This document shows positions 1 through 5,208 of a stretch of 5,208 nt of DNA, piece by piece. Origin of the DNA: Clostridia bacterium. Lineage in GTDB: Bacteria; Bacillota; Clostridia; UBA1381. Within the stretch, counting starts at the first letter, position 1. Every line of letters begins with the position of its first letter. The notes under the pieces are model-generated. The model did no database searches, was not told where the DNA came from, and was given only the letters and a program-made list of their open reading frames with translations. The stretch lies in assembly GCA_900770405.1 (NCBI GenBank), contig CAAGKL010000237.1:1-5208 (forward strand), read 5' to 3'. A program made the translations under genes and the position numbers.

Positions 1-53
1 GAACTCTGCACTGTTCATTTTTCAAGGTACACGCTGTGCTCATCAGCGACAGC
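1..53 (-). promoter_or_regulatory. Transcribed leader, probably of an rRNA operon (hairpin plus boxA-like antitermination site), running off the left edge
   Basis: Read on the minus strand, this is the stretch just downstream of the promoter at 57-111. It opens with a hairpin (arms 45-53 and 33-40, GATG loop, one bulged base). This is followed at 30-11 by GTACCTTGAAAAATGAACAG, which resembles the CTTTGAAAACT-type boxA/leader sequences that precede 16S and 23S rRNA in Firmicutes. Such leaders let NusB/S10-type antitermination complexes load on untranslated rRNA transcripts. No open reading frame with a ribosome binding site starts here. The 16S gene itself is not in the window, so the assignment is inference from the promoter strength and the leader motif. 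A tRNA cluster or another stable RNA is the main alternative. Confidence 0.6.
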
Positions 54-56
54 TTT

Positions 57-111
57 ATTATATTACCACATTCTTGCTGCGTTGTCAATACTTTTTTCAA
101 AAAAAATTTAT
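57..111 (-). promoter_or_regulatory. Strong sigma-A promoter with UP element, rRNA-type
   Basis: The minus strand shows a perfect -35 TTGACA at 88-83, a 17-base spacer, and TAATAT at 65-60 as -10. An overlapping perfect TATAAT at 62-57 would need a 20-base spacer. Directly upstream, positions 111-91 match the known UP-element consensus (AAA, then eight W/T positions, two any, then AAA): AAATTTTTTTTGAAAAAAG, ending two bases before the -35. UP elements bind the RNA polymerase alpha C-terminal domains and are typical of rRNA promoters. The promoter lies only 39 bases past the nadE stop codon and points the same way, out of the window. Transcription would start near 50-54. Confidence 0.75.
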
Positions 112-127
112 TTTTTTTCAAAAAGCC

Positions 128-2041
128 TTATTTTCCTATATTTTCAAGCTCTTTTTCCCATATTTTTCGCGAGCTGTCCGACGGCATACGCCAGTCGCCG
201 CGCGGCGAAAGCGCCACGCTTCCCACCTTCGGTCCGTCCGGGATACACGAGCGTTTGAACTGCTGGGTGAAAAACCTACGGTAGAACACCTTCTCCCACG
301 CAAGCACGGTTTCCGCGTCATAGCTGCCGGCAAAGGCTCTGCACGCAAGGCGATGAATCTTCGCCGGCGAAAATCCGAAACGCAACATATAATATAGGAA
401 GAAATCGTGCAGAATATACGGTCCGACAATATGCTCGGTCTTTTGCGAAATCTCGCCGTCACGCGGCGGCAAAAGCTCCGGACTCACCGGCGTATCGAGA
501 ATATCACGCAGCGTTTTTGCCAGAGCCGCATTATCCGTGCTGTCCGCCTCGAATTCGATCAGATACCTGATGAGCGTTTTCGGCACGCCGACATTCACGG
601 CATACATCGACATATGATCGCCGTTATAGGTCGCCCAGCCGAGCGCCAGCTCGGACAAATCGCCCGTGCCGATAACCAGCGCGTTATTCTTGTTCGCCAG
701 ATCCATCAGAATCTGCGTACGCTCGCGCGCCTGAGAATTTTCATAGGTCACGTCGTAATTTTCGGCATCCTGCCCAATGTCCTCAAAGTGCTTGAGCACC
801 GCGCCGCGGATATCCACCTCAACGAGCTCGGCGCCGATCGCCTCCGACATCGCGCAGGCATTTTTATAGGTTCTGCCTGTCGTGCCGAAGCACGGCATCG
901 TGACCGCCATAATCCCGTGCCGGTCGAGCCCCGCCGCATCAAAGGCACGCGCGCACACCAGCAGCGCAAGCGTCGAGTCGAGTCCGCCGGAAATCCCGAC
1001 GCAGACGCGCTTTGCACCCGTATGCGCAAGCCGTTTTTTCAGTCCTGTGCTCTGTATCGACAGAATTTCCCCGCAGCGCGCCGTGCGCTCGGAAAAATCC
1101 CCCGGCACGAACGGCGTCGGGCAAAATTCGCGCGAAAGTGCGGTTTCGCCGCACTCGAGCTCAACATACACATTAAGGTAGTCGTCCGCCGATGTCAGAA
1201 ACGTCGTCGTTTTTCTGCGCTCGGCGGTTATTCTTTCCAAATCCAGCTCGGAATATACCGCCCCGTTCTTAAATCTTTCGCTCCGCGCAAGCAGCGCGCC
1301 ATTTTCGCAGATAATATTATCGCCGGCAAAGACCAGATCCGTCGTCGATTCGCCCTCGCCCGCCGACGCATACACATACCCCGCAAAAAGCCGCGCAGAC
1401 TGCGCCGCCACAAGGCTTTTCCTATAATCGCTCTTGGCGATTATCTCATTTCCCGCGGACAAATTCGCAATCACCGTTGCACCCGCGCACGCGTGATATG
1501 ACGACGGCGGCACCGCCGTCCACAAATCCTCGCAAAGCTCCGCCGCGAGCACAAAATTTACGATATTTTTATCCTTAATAAGAATTTTCGTCCCGAACGG
1601 AACACTCTCGCTGAAAAGCTTGATTTGCGTATTTTCCGCCGGGGCGGGCGTGAAATGCCGCCGCTCGTAAAATTCGCCGTAGTTCGGCAAAAACGTCTTG
1701 GGCACTACCGCGATAACCCTGCCGCGGAAAATTATCGCCGCGCAGTTATACAGCTTCTGATTGAGCTCCAGCGGCACGCCGACCGCCGCAATTATGTCCG
1801 CCGCACCGGTCTCGCGGCATATCCGCCCGAGCGAATTTTTCGCAGCCGAAATCAGCGTCTGCTGCAAAAACAGGTCGCCGCAGGTGTAGCCGGTGATGCA
1901 CAGCTCGGGCAGAACGACCAGCTTTGCGCCGTTTTCCGCCGCCGCGTGCACCGTTTTTATTATATTTTCCGTGTTGAAATCGCAGTCGGCAACCCTGATA
2001 TCGGGCGTCGCCGCGCAGACCCTGACAAATCCGTCCTTCAC
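128..2041 (-). CDS. nadE: Glutamine-dependent NAD+ synthetase
   Basis: Catalyses the last step of NAD+ synthesis in the cytosol: nicotinate adenine dinucleotide, ATP and glutamine give NAD+, AMP, pyrophosphate and glutamate. The 637-residue protein has the usual two-domain layout and family length. The N-terminal nitrilase-like glutaminase domain (about 5-290) carries the Glu-Lys-Cys triad: E46 in LPELCITGY, K115 in VPKTFLPNYGEF and C170 in AELCEDLW. The C-terminal synthetase domain has the pyrophosphate-binding SGGLDST loop at 351-357, then GTGDLSELALGW and the C-terminal PKVGSVALSPRGDWRMPSD segment. The start codon is GTG, set by an ideal AGGAGGG site six bases upstream; no in-frame ATG lies near. 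It is the last gene of the operon, 11 bases after the TM2 gene. All key residues are present, so it should be active with glutamine rather than only free ammonia. Confidence 0.97.
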   Translation of the reverse strand: MKDGFVRVCAATPDIRVADCDFNTENIIKTVHAAAENGAKLVVLPELCITGYTCGDLFLQQTLISAAKNSLGRICRETGAADIIAAVGVPLELNQKLYNCAAIIFRGRVIAVVPKTFLPNYGEFYERRHFTPAPAENTQIKLFSESVPFGTKILIKDKNIVNFVLAAELCEDLWTAVPPSSYHACAGATVIANLSAGNEIIAKSDYRKSLVAAQSARLFAGYVYASAGEGESTTDLVFAGDNIICENGALLARSERFKNGAVYSELDLERITAERRKTTTFLTSADDYLNVYVELECGETALSREFCPTPFVPGDFSERTARCGEILSIQSTGLKKRLAHTGAKRVCVGISGGLDSTLALLVCARAFDAAGLDRHGIMAVTMPCFGTTGRTYKNACAMSEAIGAELVEVDIRGAVLKHFEDIGQDAENYDVTYENSQARERTQILMDLANKNNALVIGTGDLSELALGWATYNGDHMSMYAVNVGVPKTLIRYLIEFEADSTDNAALAKTLRDILDTPVSPELLPPRDGEISQKTEHIVGPYILHDFFLYYMLRFGFSPAKIHRLACRAFAGSYDAETVLAWEKVFYRRFFTQQFKRSCIPDGPKVGSVALSPRGDWRMPSDSSRKIWEKELENIGK

Positions 2042-2047
2042 AAAATA

Positions 2048-2054
2048 CCCTCCT
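2048..2054 (-). promoter_or_regulatory. Ribosome binding site fixing the nadE GTG start
   Basis: The minus strand reads AGGAGGG, six bases before the GTG at 2041-2039. It overlaps the TAG stop codon of the preceding TM2 gene (2055-2053), which suggests translational coupling. It is the main evidence for the non-ATG start. Confidence 0.85.
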
Positions 2055-2343
2055 AATCAACCAGCTCAAAGCCGTGCGCATCACGCTGCGGCGTGCCGTT
2101 CAGGATAAAAATTCCGTCCACAAAGCCCCAGACCGCGCCGCCGAGCCCGCAGGTCACAAGCGATGCGCCAAGCTGCAAAAATCCAATCCCTTTATATCCG
2201 AGATAGAACCGGCCGAGCCCGACCGAGCCGCACAAAAGCTGCAACAGTCCCGCAACGAGCCGTGATTTTCCTCTGTTGTCGCAGCTGCACTCGGGGCAGA
2301 TGCGCAGCTTTCCCATATCCGCGCCGCATTCTCTGCAATACAT
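2053..2343 (-). CDS. Zinc-ribbon and TM2-domain small membrane protein
   Basis: A 96-residue protein of unknown cellular role. Residues 3-19 form a CxxC...CxxC zinc ribbon (C3, C6, C16, C19), with an extra cysteine at 21. Residues 26-81 form a TM2 domain: a first hydrophobic helix (about 29-43), the conserved turn GLGRFYLGY (42-50), and a second hydrophobic stretch ending in WGFVDGIFIL (72-81), which includes the WxxxDG signature. It is expected to sit in the cytoplasmic membrane with both ends on the same side. The ATG is preceded by AAGGAG (2359-2354), which overlaps the end of rarA; the gap to rarA is seven bases. TM2 proteins are common in Clostridia and are often annotated only by domain. 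The family assignment is firm, the function unknown. Confidence 0.9.
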   Translation of the reverse strand: MYCRECGADMGKLRICPECSCDNRGKSRLVAGLLQLLCGSVGLGRFYLGYKGIGFLQLGASLVTCGLGGAVWGFVDGIFILNGTPQRDAHGFELVD

Positions 2344-2350
2344 CGCCCTC

Positions 2351-3634
2351 TCACTCCTTTTCCTTTTTCACCGACTGCCAGTAGCTTTTCGCCGCCGACT
2401 CGGTCTTATTTTCACCGAATTCGTAATATTTTCTGTCCTTGATTTTATCCGGCAGATACTGCTGCGCCACCCAATGGTTCGGGTATGGGTGCGGATAAAC
2501 ATAGCCGCCGTTGCCGAGCTTGGCGGCGCCGCTGTAGTGCGTATCCTTCAGCGTTTTCGGTATCTCGCCGGTGTCGCCCTTTTCGATATCCGCCATCGCC
2601 GCCCATATCGCCGACGACGCCGAGTTCGACTTCGGTGCTGTCGCGAGCAGCAAAACCGCCTGTGCCAGCGGCAGCTGCGCCTCGGGCATACCGACCTGCA
2701 GCGCGGCGTCGCAGCACGCCTTTGTTATCGCTATCGCCTGCGGGTATGCAAGCCCGACGTCCTCCGCCGCCGTCACCAGCATACGCCTCATCGCGCTTTC
2801 CATATCGCCGCCCGACAAAAGCCGCGCCAGATAGTACACCGCCGCATCGGGGTCAGAGCCGCGTATCGACTTCTGGAACGCGCTGAGCAAATCGTAGTGG
2901 CTGTCGCCGTCGCGGTCATAGCGCATCACTTTTTTCTGCGTCGCCTGCTCCGCCAGCTCCTCGTCCACCGAAATTGCGCCGTCCGCGGTATTTTTTGCAC
3001 CCAAAAGCGATATTTCGAGCGAATTGAGCGCCTTACGCACATCGCCGGCGCTCGCGGCGGCAAAATGCCTTACCGCCTCATCGCTCACCTCGAGCCTGCA
3101 GCCGGCATACTCGCCCTCGCCGAGCTTCTTTATGCCGCGGCGAATCGCCTTTTCCACGTCCTCCTCCGACAGCGGCATAAACTCAAACACCACCGAGCGC
3201 GACAGCACCGCGTTATACACATAAAAATACGGATTTTCCGTCGTGCTCGCGATGAGCGTAATCCGCCCGTTTTCCATAAATTCGAGCAGTGACTGCTGTT
3301 GCTTCTTATTAAAATGCTGGATCTCGTCGAGGTACAAAAGCGCGCCCTCCTCCGAGGCAAACATACCGTCGAGCGAGCTTATTATATCCTTGATGTCCGA
3401 CACCGACGCAGTTGTCGCGTTCAGCCGGTGCAGCGTTTTGCCGGTTTTCGCCGCGATTATGTTCGCGACCGTTGTTTTCCCGACGCCCGACGGGCCGTAA
3501 AAAATCATATTCGGAACCTCGCTGCCGCCGTCGATTATCCGCCGCAAAAGCTTCCCCTCGCCGAGGATATGCTCCTGTCCGCAAACCTCCTCGATCCGCG
3601 TCGGGCGCAGCCTGTCCGCAAGCGGTGCTTTCAT
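2351..3634 (-). CDS. rarA: Replication-associated recombination protein A (RarA/MgsA), AAA+ ATPase
   Basis: RarA (MgsA; WRNIP1/Mgs1 in eukaryotes) is a clamp-loader-like ATPase acting at stalled or gapped replication forks with SSB and RecA. The 427-residue product matches the family length. It begins with LADRLRPTRIEEVCGQEHILGEG, then Walker A GPSGVGKT (47-54), Walker B LYLDEIQHF (100-108), sensor 1 ASTTENP (129-135) and LSRS (144-147). The C-terminal half has the tetramerisation-domain segments AQLPLAQAVLLLATAPKSN and YVYPHPYPNHWVAQQYLPD. The frame is open upstream to an ATG at 3715, but that extension lies inside the acetyltransferase gene. The chosen ATG at 3634 gives the family-typical N-terminus, has AAGGGAAG eight bases upstream and forms an ATGA overlap with the preceding stop. 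It is co-transcribed with nadE but has no evident metabolic link to it. Confidence 0.96.
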   Translation of the reverse strand: MKAPLADRLRPTRIEEVCGQEHILGEGKLLRRIIDGGSEVPNMIFYGPSGVGKTTVANIIAAKTGKTLHRLNATTASVSDIKDIISSLDGMFASEEGALLYLDEIQHFNKKQQQSLLEFMENGRITLIASTTENPYFYVYNAVLSRSVVFEFMPLSEEDVEKAIRRGIKKLGEGEYAGCRLEVSDEAVRHFAAASAGDVRKALNSLEISLLGAKNTADGAISVDEELAEQATQKKVMRYDRDGDSHYDLLSAFQKSIRGSDPDAAVYYLARLLSGGDMESAMRRMLVTAAEDVGLAYPQAIAITKACCDAALQVGMPEAQLPLAQAVLLLATAPKSNSASSAIWAAMADIEKGDTGEIPKTLKDTHYSGAAKLGNGGYVYPHPYPNHWVAQQYLPDKIKDRKYYEFGENKTESAAKSYWQSVKKEKE

Positions 3635-4068
3635 TCGGAACACTTCCCTTCGCAGCATCGCGCACAAATTTTCGTCAGATCCCTGCGCATAACGGCAGAG
3701 CCGTCGGCAAGACATTCGCCGTTTTGCTCATAGCCGAGCTTTTCAAAAAATCCGCGAACCTCCGCCGGCGCGGTCACCGTGGTCATATATCCGCCCTCGG
3801 ACACAGCCTTGTCCTGTAGGGTTTTCATCATCAGATCGCCTATATATCCGCTGCGCATACCGTCCTTTACCGCAACGCGGTCAATCACGTATATACCATC
3901 GCCGACCGCATAAAGCCGCGCCGCTCCGATAAGCGCGCCCGCCTCATAGCCGACAATATGCCACGCAGAGCTGCGTCCGTCATCGCCGCTCGCGCCGAAA
4001 ACGCTGTCCCAAAGCGGCTTTGCCGCACGCGCGCCGTCCTCTCCGTAAATCTGTTTAAATTCAAGCAT
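3631..4068 (-). CDS. GNAT-family N-acetyltransferase with cysteine-rich C-terminus
   Basis: A 145-residue single-domain protein of the GNAT fold, which transfers acetyl from acetyl-CoA to an amine; the substrate cannot be read from the sequence. The central strand IYVIDRVAV (59-67) leads into the acetyl-CoA pyrophosphate loop RSGYIG (72-77), where the usual R/Q-x-x-G-x-G/A has Tyr in place of the first Gly. The motif-B region follows with VRGFFEKLGYE (104-114), the typical GNAT end motif, and a final strand around 125-131. The tail from 135 is unusual, with four cysteines in nine residues (C135, C138, C139, C143), and may bind metal. The ATG has GGAGGAAC just upstream, inside the TPR gene, and the gene overlaps the TPR gene end by eight bases. 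Its own stop overlaps the rarA start. The family is confident, the role unknown. Confidence 0.9.
   Translation of the reverse strand: MLEFKQIYGEDGARAAKPLWDSVFGASGDDGRSSAWHIVGYEAGALIGAARLYAVGDGIYVIDRVAVKDGMRSGYIGDLMMKTLQDKAVSEGGYMTTVTAPAEVRGFFEKLGYEQNGECLADGSAVMRRDLTKICARCCEGKCSE
3643..3650 (-). promoter_or_regulatory. Ribosome binding site deciding the rarA start
   Basis: The minus strand reads AAGGGAAG, eight bases before the ATG at 3634, inside the last codons of the acetyltransferase gene. Together with the ATGA stop/start overlap it favours 3634 over the in-frame ATGs at 3658 and 3715. Confidence 0.7.
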
Positions 4069-4861
4069 TTTTAAGTTCCTCCGCCAGTTTTCCGACCTCC
4101 TCCTCGCTGACCGTGGTCATAGAGGTGCGGTTGCACGCCGGAATGTGCGAAAGCTGCTCCTTCGCCTTTTTCCTGTTCCCGAGCGCAATATTCGCCTGCG
4201 CGCCGTGGTAATAGCCCTCGACAAACTCGGGATTTTTCTCGATTATCTTATCGGCAAGCTCTGCCGCCTCGGCATTTTTGCCGGTGCGGATATACGCCAG
4301 CGCGAGATTGTCGGCAATGTCGCGGTCATCAGCGTTGTAGTCATACGCCTCAAGGCAGAGCTTCAGCGTATCCTCCGCCGGCGCGCCGGTGATGTGCATA
4401 AAATAGCCCATAATCCCGTAGGTTATCGTGTTTTTCACATCAGCGAAAAAGTCCTGCGCCTCCTCAATCGCCTCGTCAAGCCTACCCTGCTTGGCATAGT
4501 TCATCGCGCGGTATTCCCGCGCCGCAAGCCTGTCCTCCGGCTTTGCGCTCTTGTCGCGCGCGACGCCGTTTAATATCGCCTCGGAGGGCGCGAACCGCCC
4601 CGCGCGCATTAAAAGCAGCGCATACCCGAGCCGATGCTGATTGCTCGCCGATTTGGACTCTGCCGCCTTTTTGAACCATTTTATCGCGCCGTTTAAATCC
4701 TTATTCGCGTACGCCTCGTTTCCCTTCCTTATATATATTGTTGGAATCAGTCTGTATACACCGTACAAAATCGCCGCCGCGGACACAACAAGCCCGATTT
4801 TCCAGTTTATCAGAAAGCTCAGCCCGACCAGAACCGGTATCGCAATTACTTTTTTCCACAT
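4061..4861 (-). CDS. Membrane-anchored tetratricopeptide-repeat protein
   Basis: A 266-residue protein, first gene of the operon; I recognise the architecture, not a named family. The N-terminus (about 5-44) is hydrophobic, with a short NWK break near 19-21, which suggests two closely spaced membrane helices or one hairpin anchor. The rest (about 47-250) is helical with several TPR-like units: GNEAYANKDLNGAIKWFKKA (47-66), one around HRLGYALLLMRAGRF, one around YRAMNYAKQGRLDEAIEEA, and two clear ones near the C-terminus (LALAYIRTGKNAEAAELADK and YHGAQANIALGNRKKAKEQL). TPRs are protein-binding scaffolds. There is no signal peptidase site, so the repeats probably face the cytoplasm. The start ATG at 4861 has AAAGGAAA upstream and the first codons encode MWKK before the hydrophobic stretch. 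Confidence 0.88.
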   Translation of the reverse strand: MWKKVIAIPVLVGLSFLINWKIGLVVSAAAILYGVYRLIPTIYIRKGNEAYANKDLNGAIKWFKKAAESKSASNQHRLGYALLLMRAGRFAPSEAILNGVARDKSAKPEDRLAAREYRAMNYAKQGRLDEAIEEAQDFFADVKNTITYGIMGYFMHITGAPAEDTLKLCLEAYDYNADDRDIADNLALAYIRTGKNAEAAELADKIIEKNPEFVEGYYHGAQANIALGNRKKAKEQLSHIPACNRTSMTTVSEEEVGKLAEELKNA

Positions 4862-4870
4862 ATAAAAATC

Positions 4871-4878
4871 TTTCCTTT
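4871..4878 (-). promoter_or_regulatory. Ribosome binding site of the TPR gene
   Basis: The minus strand reads AAAGGAAA, nine bases before the ATG. It is weaker and a little further away than the sites of the downstream genes, so the first gene of the operon may be translated less efficiently than the later ones. Confidence 0.55.
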
Positions 4879-4904
4879 CAAAATTACATATCCCCTCACA
4901 TTAA

Positions 4905-4933
4905 AGTATAACACAAATTTTACCTTCTGTAAA
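4905..4933 (-). promoter_or_regulatory. Sigma-A promoter of the five-gene operon
   Basis: The minus strand has TTTACA at 4933-4928, a 17-base spacer, and TATACT at 4910-4905, preceded by TG one base upstream (extended -10, TGTTATACT). Transcription would start near 4898, leaving a 5' untranslated region of about 37 bases before the TPR gene. No comparable promoter is visible in the short gaps inside the operon. Confidence 0.72.
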
Positions 4934-4983
4934 TATCTTAGAAAATATTGTTTTAGCTTAAAAGTATAGTTTTTATGCAAATA

Positions 4984-4998
4984 TCTACTTATCGTAGA
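4984..4998. repeat. Short inverted repeat upstream of the XRE promoter, possible operator
   Basis: TCTAC-TTATC-GTAGA has perfect five-base arms around a five-base centre. It ends ten bases before the -35 hexamer at 5009. The dyad size suits a dimeric helix-turn-helix protein, but short arms like these also arise by chance in A/T-rich DNA. Confidence 0.35.
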
Positions 4999-5008
4999 GT
5001 TTTATGCT

Positions 5009-5037
5009 TTGACAAACCGCCTTTTCTGAGGTAAAAT
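5009..5037 (+). promoter_or_regulatory. Sigma-A promoter of the XRE-family regulator gene
   Basis: Perfect -35 TTGACA at 5009-5014, a 17-base spacer and -10 TAAAAT at 5032-5037. A second, better -10 sequence TATACT (5038-5043) overlaps but would need a 23-base spacer. Transcription would start near 5044, giving a leader of about 70 bases before the ATG at 5114. Confidence 0.72.
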
Positions 5038-5113
5038 TATACTAAAAGTAGGTTTATTTTTGCGGAAAAATGAGTTAAAATTAAGATAAGAAAACAAGCA
5101 AGGAGGCAGAAAA

Positions 5114-5208
5114 ATGAACCCTGTCACAACAGGCAAAATTATCGCGCGGCTGCGGCGCGAGAAAAATCTCACGCAGTCCGCTCTGGCAAAGCTTTTGAGC
5201 ATCAGCGA
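5114..5208 (+). CDS. XRE/Cro-CI-type helix-turn-helix transcriptional regulator, N-terminal fragment cut by the window edge
   Basis: Only the first 31 codons are present; the frame is open at the right edge. The fragment reads MNPVTTGKIIARLRREKN then LTQSALAKLLSIS. This is the first two helices of an HTH_3 domain, with the typical basic LRREKNLTQ turn and the A-LL-S lead into the recognition helix. The start is well supported by AAGGAGG at 5100-5106, seven bases before the ATG. Proteins of this type in Clostridia are usually DNA-binding regulators, often with an unrelated C-terminal domain that cannot be seen here. It is transcribed away from the five-gene operon and could control itself, the operon or both, but this is inference from position only. 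Confidence 0.87.
   Translation, partial: MNPVTTGKIIARLRREKNLTQSALAKLLSIS

Larger units (their letters stand above)
4862..5113. other. Divergent intergenic region, A/T-rich
   Basis: 252 bases separate the TPR start from the XRE regulator start. The region holds the two divergent promoters and their ribosome binding sites. It also has several short repeats: an inverted repeat at 4984-4998, direct repeats of TTTTATGC and AAATATCT, and one 10-base sequence present in opposite orientations at both promoters. No RNA gene, terminator hairpin with a T-run, or riboswitch-like structure was recognised. Confidence 0.7.

Noticed and set aside
36..397. Plus-strand open frames starting at 36 and 74
   Set aside because: They translate the A/T tract into runs of Phe and Lys and then run antisense to the end of nadE. 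No ribosome binding site and no domain.
407..1501. Long open frame of 364 codons on the plus strand, opposite nadE
   Set aside because: Very rich in Arg, His and Ile with no recognisable domain, and lies entirely antisense to a gene with intact catalytic motifs. It is the kind of open frame produced by high-GC codon bias on the other strand.
2276..3292. Open frame of 338 codons on the plus strand, opposite rarA
   Set aside because: Arginine-rich, low-complexity translation antisense to rarA, with no domain.
3635..3715. Upstream extension of rarA to the ATG at 3715
   Set aside because: The extra 27 residues do not resemble the RarA N-terminus and lie inside the acetyltransferase gene. The ATG at 3634 has a better-placed ribosome binding site and the ATGA overlap.
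4932..4949. AATAT...ATATT dyad near the operon -35
   Set aside because: Five-base all-A/T arms with an eight-base loop are expected by chance here.
5070..5078. ATG-AGT-TAA two-codon frame in the XRE leader
   Set aside because: Too short and without a convincing ribosome binding site; chance occurrence in A/T-rich DNA is more likely than a regulatory minimal frame.
5002..5202. Minus-strand open frame of 66 codons over the XRE start
   Set aside because: It overlaps the XRE promoter, ribosome binding site and HTH codons antisense, and its product has no recognisable features.
1..5208. CRISPR array, insertion sequence, prophage or toxin-antitoxin system
   Set aside because: No regularly spaced repeats, no transposase or integrase, no terminal inverted repeats, and no toxin-like partner is visible. 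The XRE fragment alone does not justify calling an antitoxin.

Overview
The window looks like ordinary chromosome from a Firmicute of the class Clostridia, plausibly an uncultured gut member of the Oscillospirales/Ruminococcaceae type. The coding DNA is rich in GCC, GCG and CGC codons, while the intergenic DNA is very A/T-rich. Shine-Dalgarno sites are strong (AGGAGG type), promoters are of the sigma-A type, and genes are packed with short overlaps. The lineage is an inference from style and gene content; no marker gene here fixes it.

Layout from left to right: positions 1-127 hold no protein gene. On the minus strand they carry a strong promoter with an A/T-tract UP element, followed by a transcribed leader with a hairpin and a boxA-like sequence. 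This reads off the left edge and is best explained as the start of a ribosomal RNA operon. Positions 128-4861 hold five genes, all on the minus strand: a membrane-anchored TPR protein (4861-4061), a GNAT acetyltransferase with a cysteine-rich tail (4068-3631), the AAA+ ATPase RarA/MgsA (3634-2351), a small zinc-ribbon plus TM2-domain membrane protein (2343-2053), and glutamine-hydrolysing NAD+ synthetase NadE (2041-128). Positions 4862-5113 are a 252-base A/T-rich divergent promoter region. From 5114 to the right edge, on the plus strand, is the beginning of an XRE-type helix-turn-helix regulator.

The five minus-strand genes form one operon: gaps run from -8 to +11 bases, each downstream ribosome binding site lies in or touches the end of the preceding gene, and one good promoter (TTTACA-17-TATACT) lies upstream of the first gene. 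The functions are mixed housekeeping: NAD synthesis, rescue of stalled replication forks, a small-molecule or protein acetylation, and two membrane proteins of unknown role. I see no shared pathway. The grouping may simply reflect co-expression next to an rRNA locus.

I did not find a convincing undescribed system. The points most worth a second look are the rRNA-type promoter abutting nadE without a recognisable terminator, the cysteine-rich tail on the acetyltransferase, and a 10-base sequence shared by the two divergent promoters that could be a common operator. No mobile element, CRISPR array, tRNA or pseudogene was seen.
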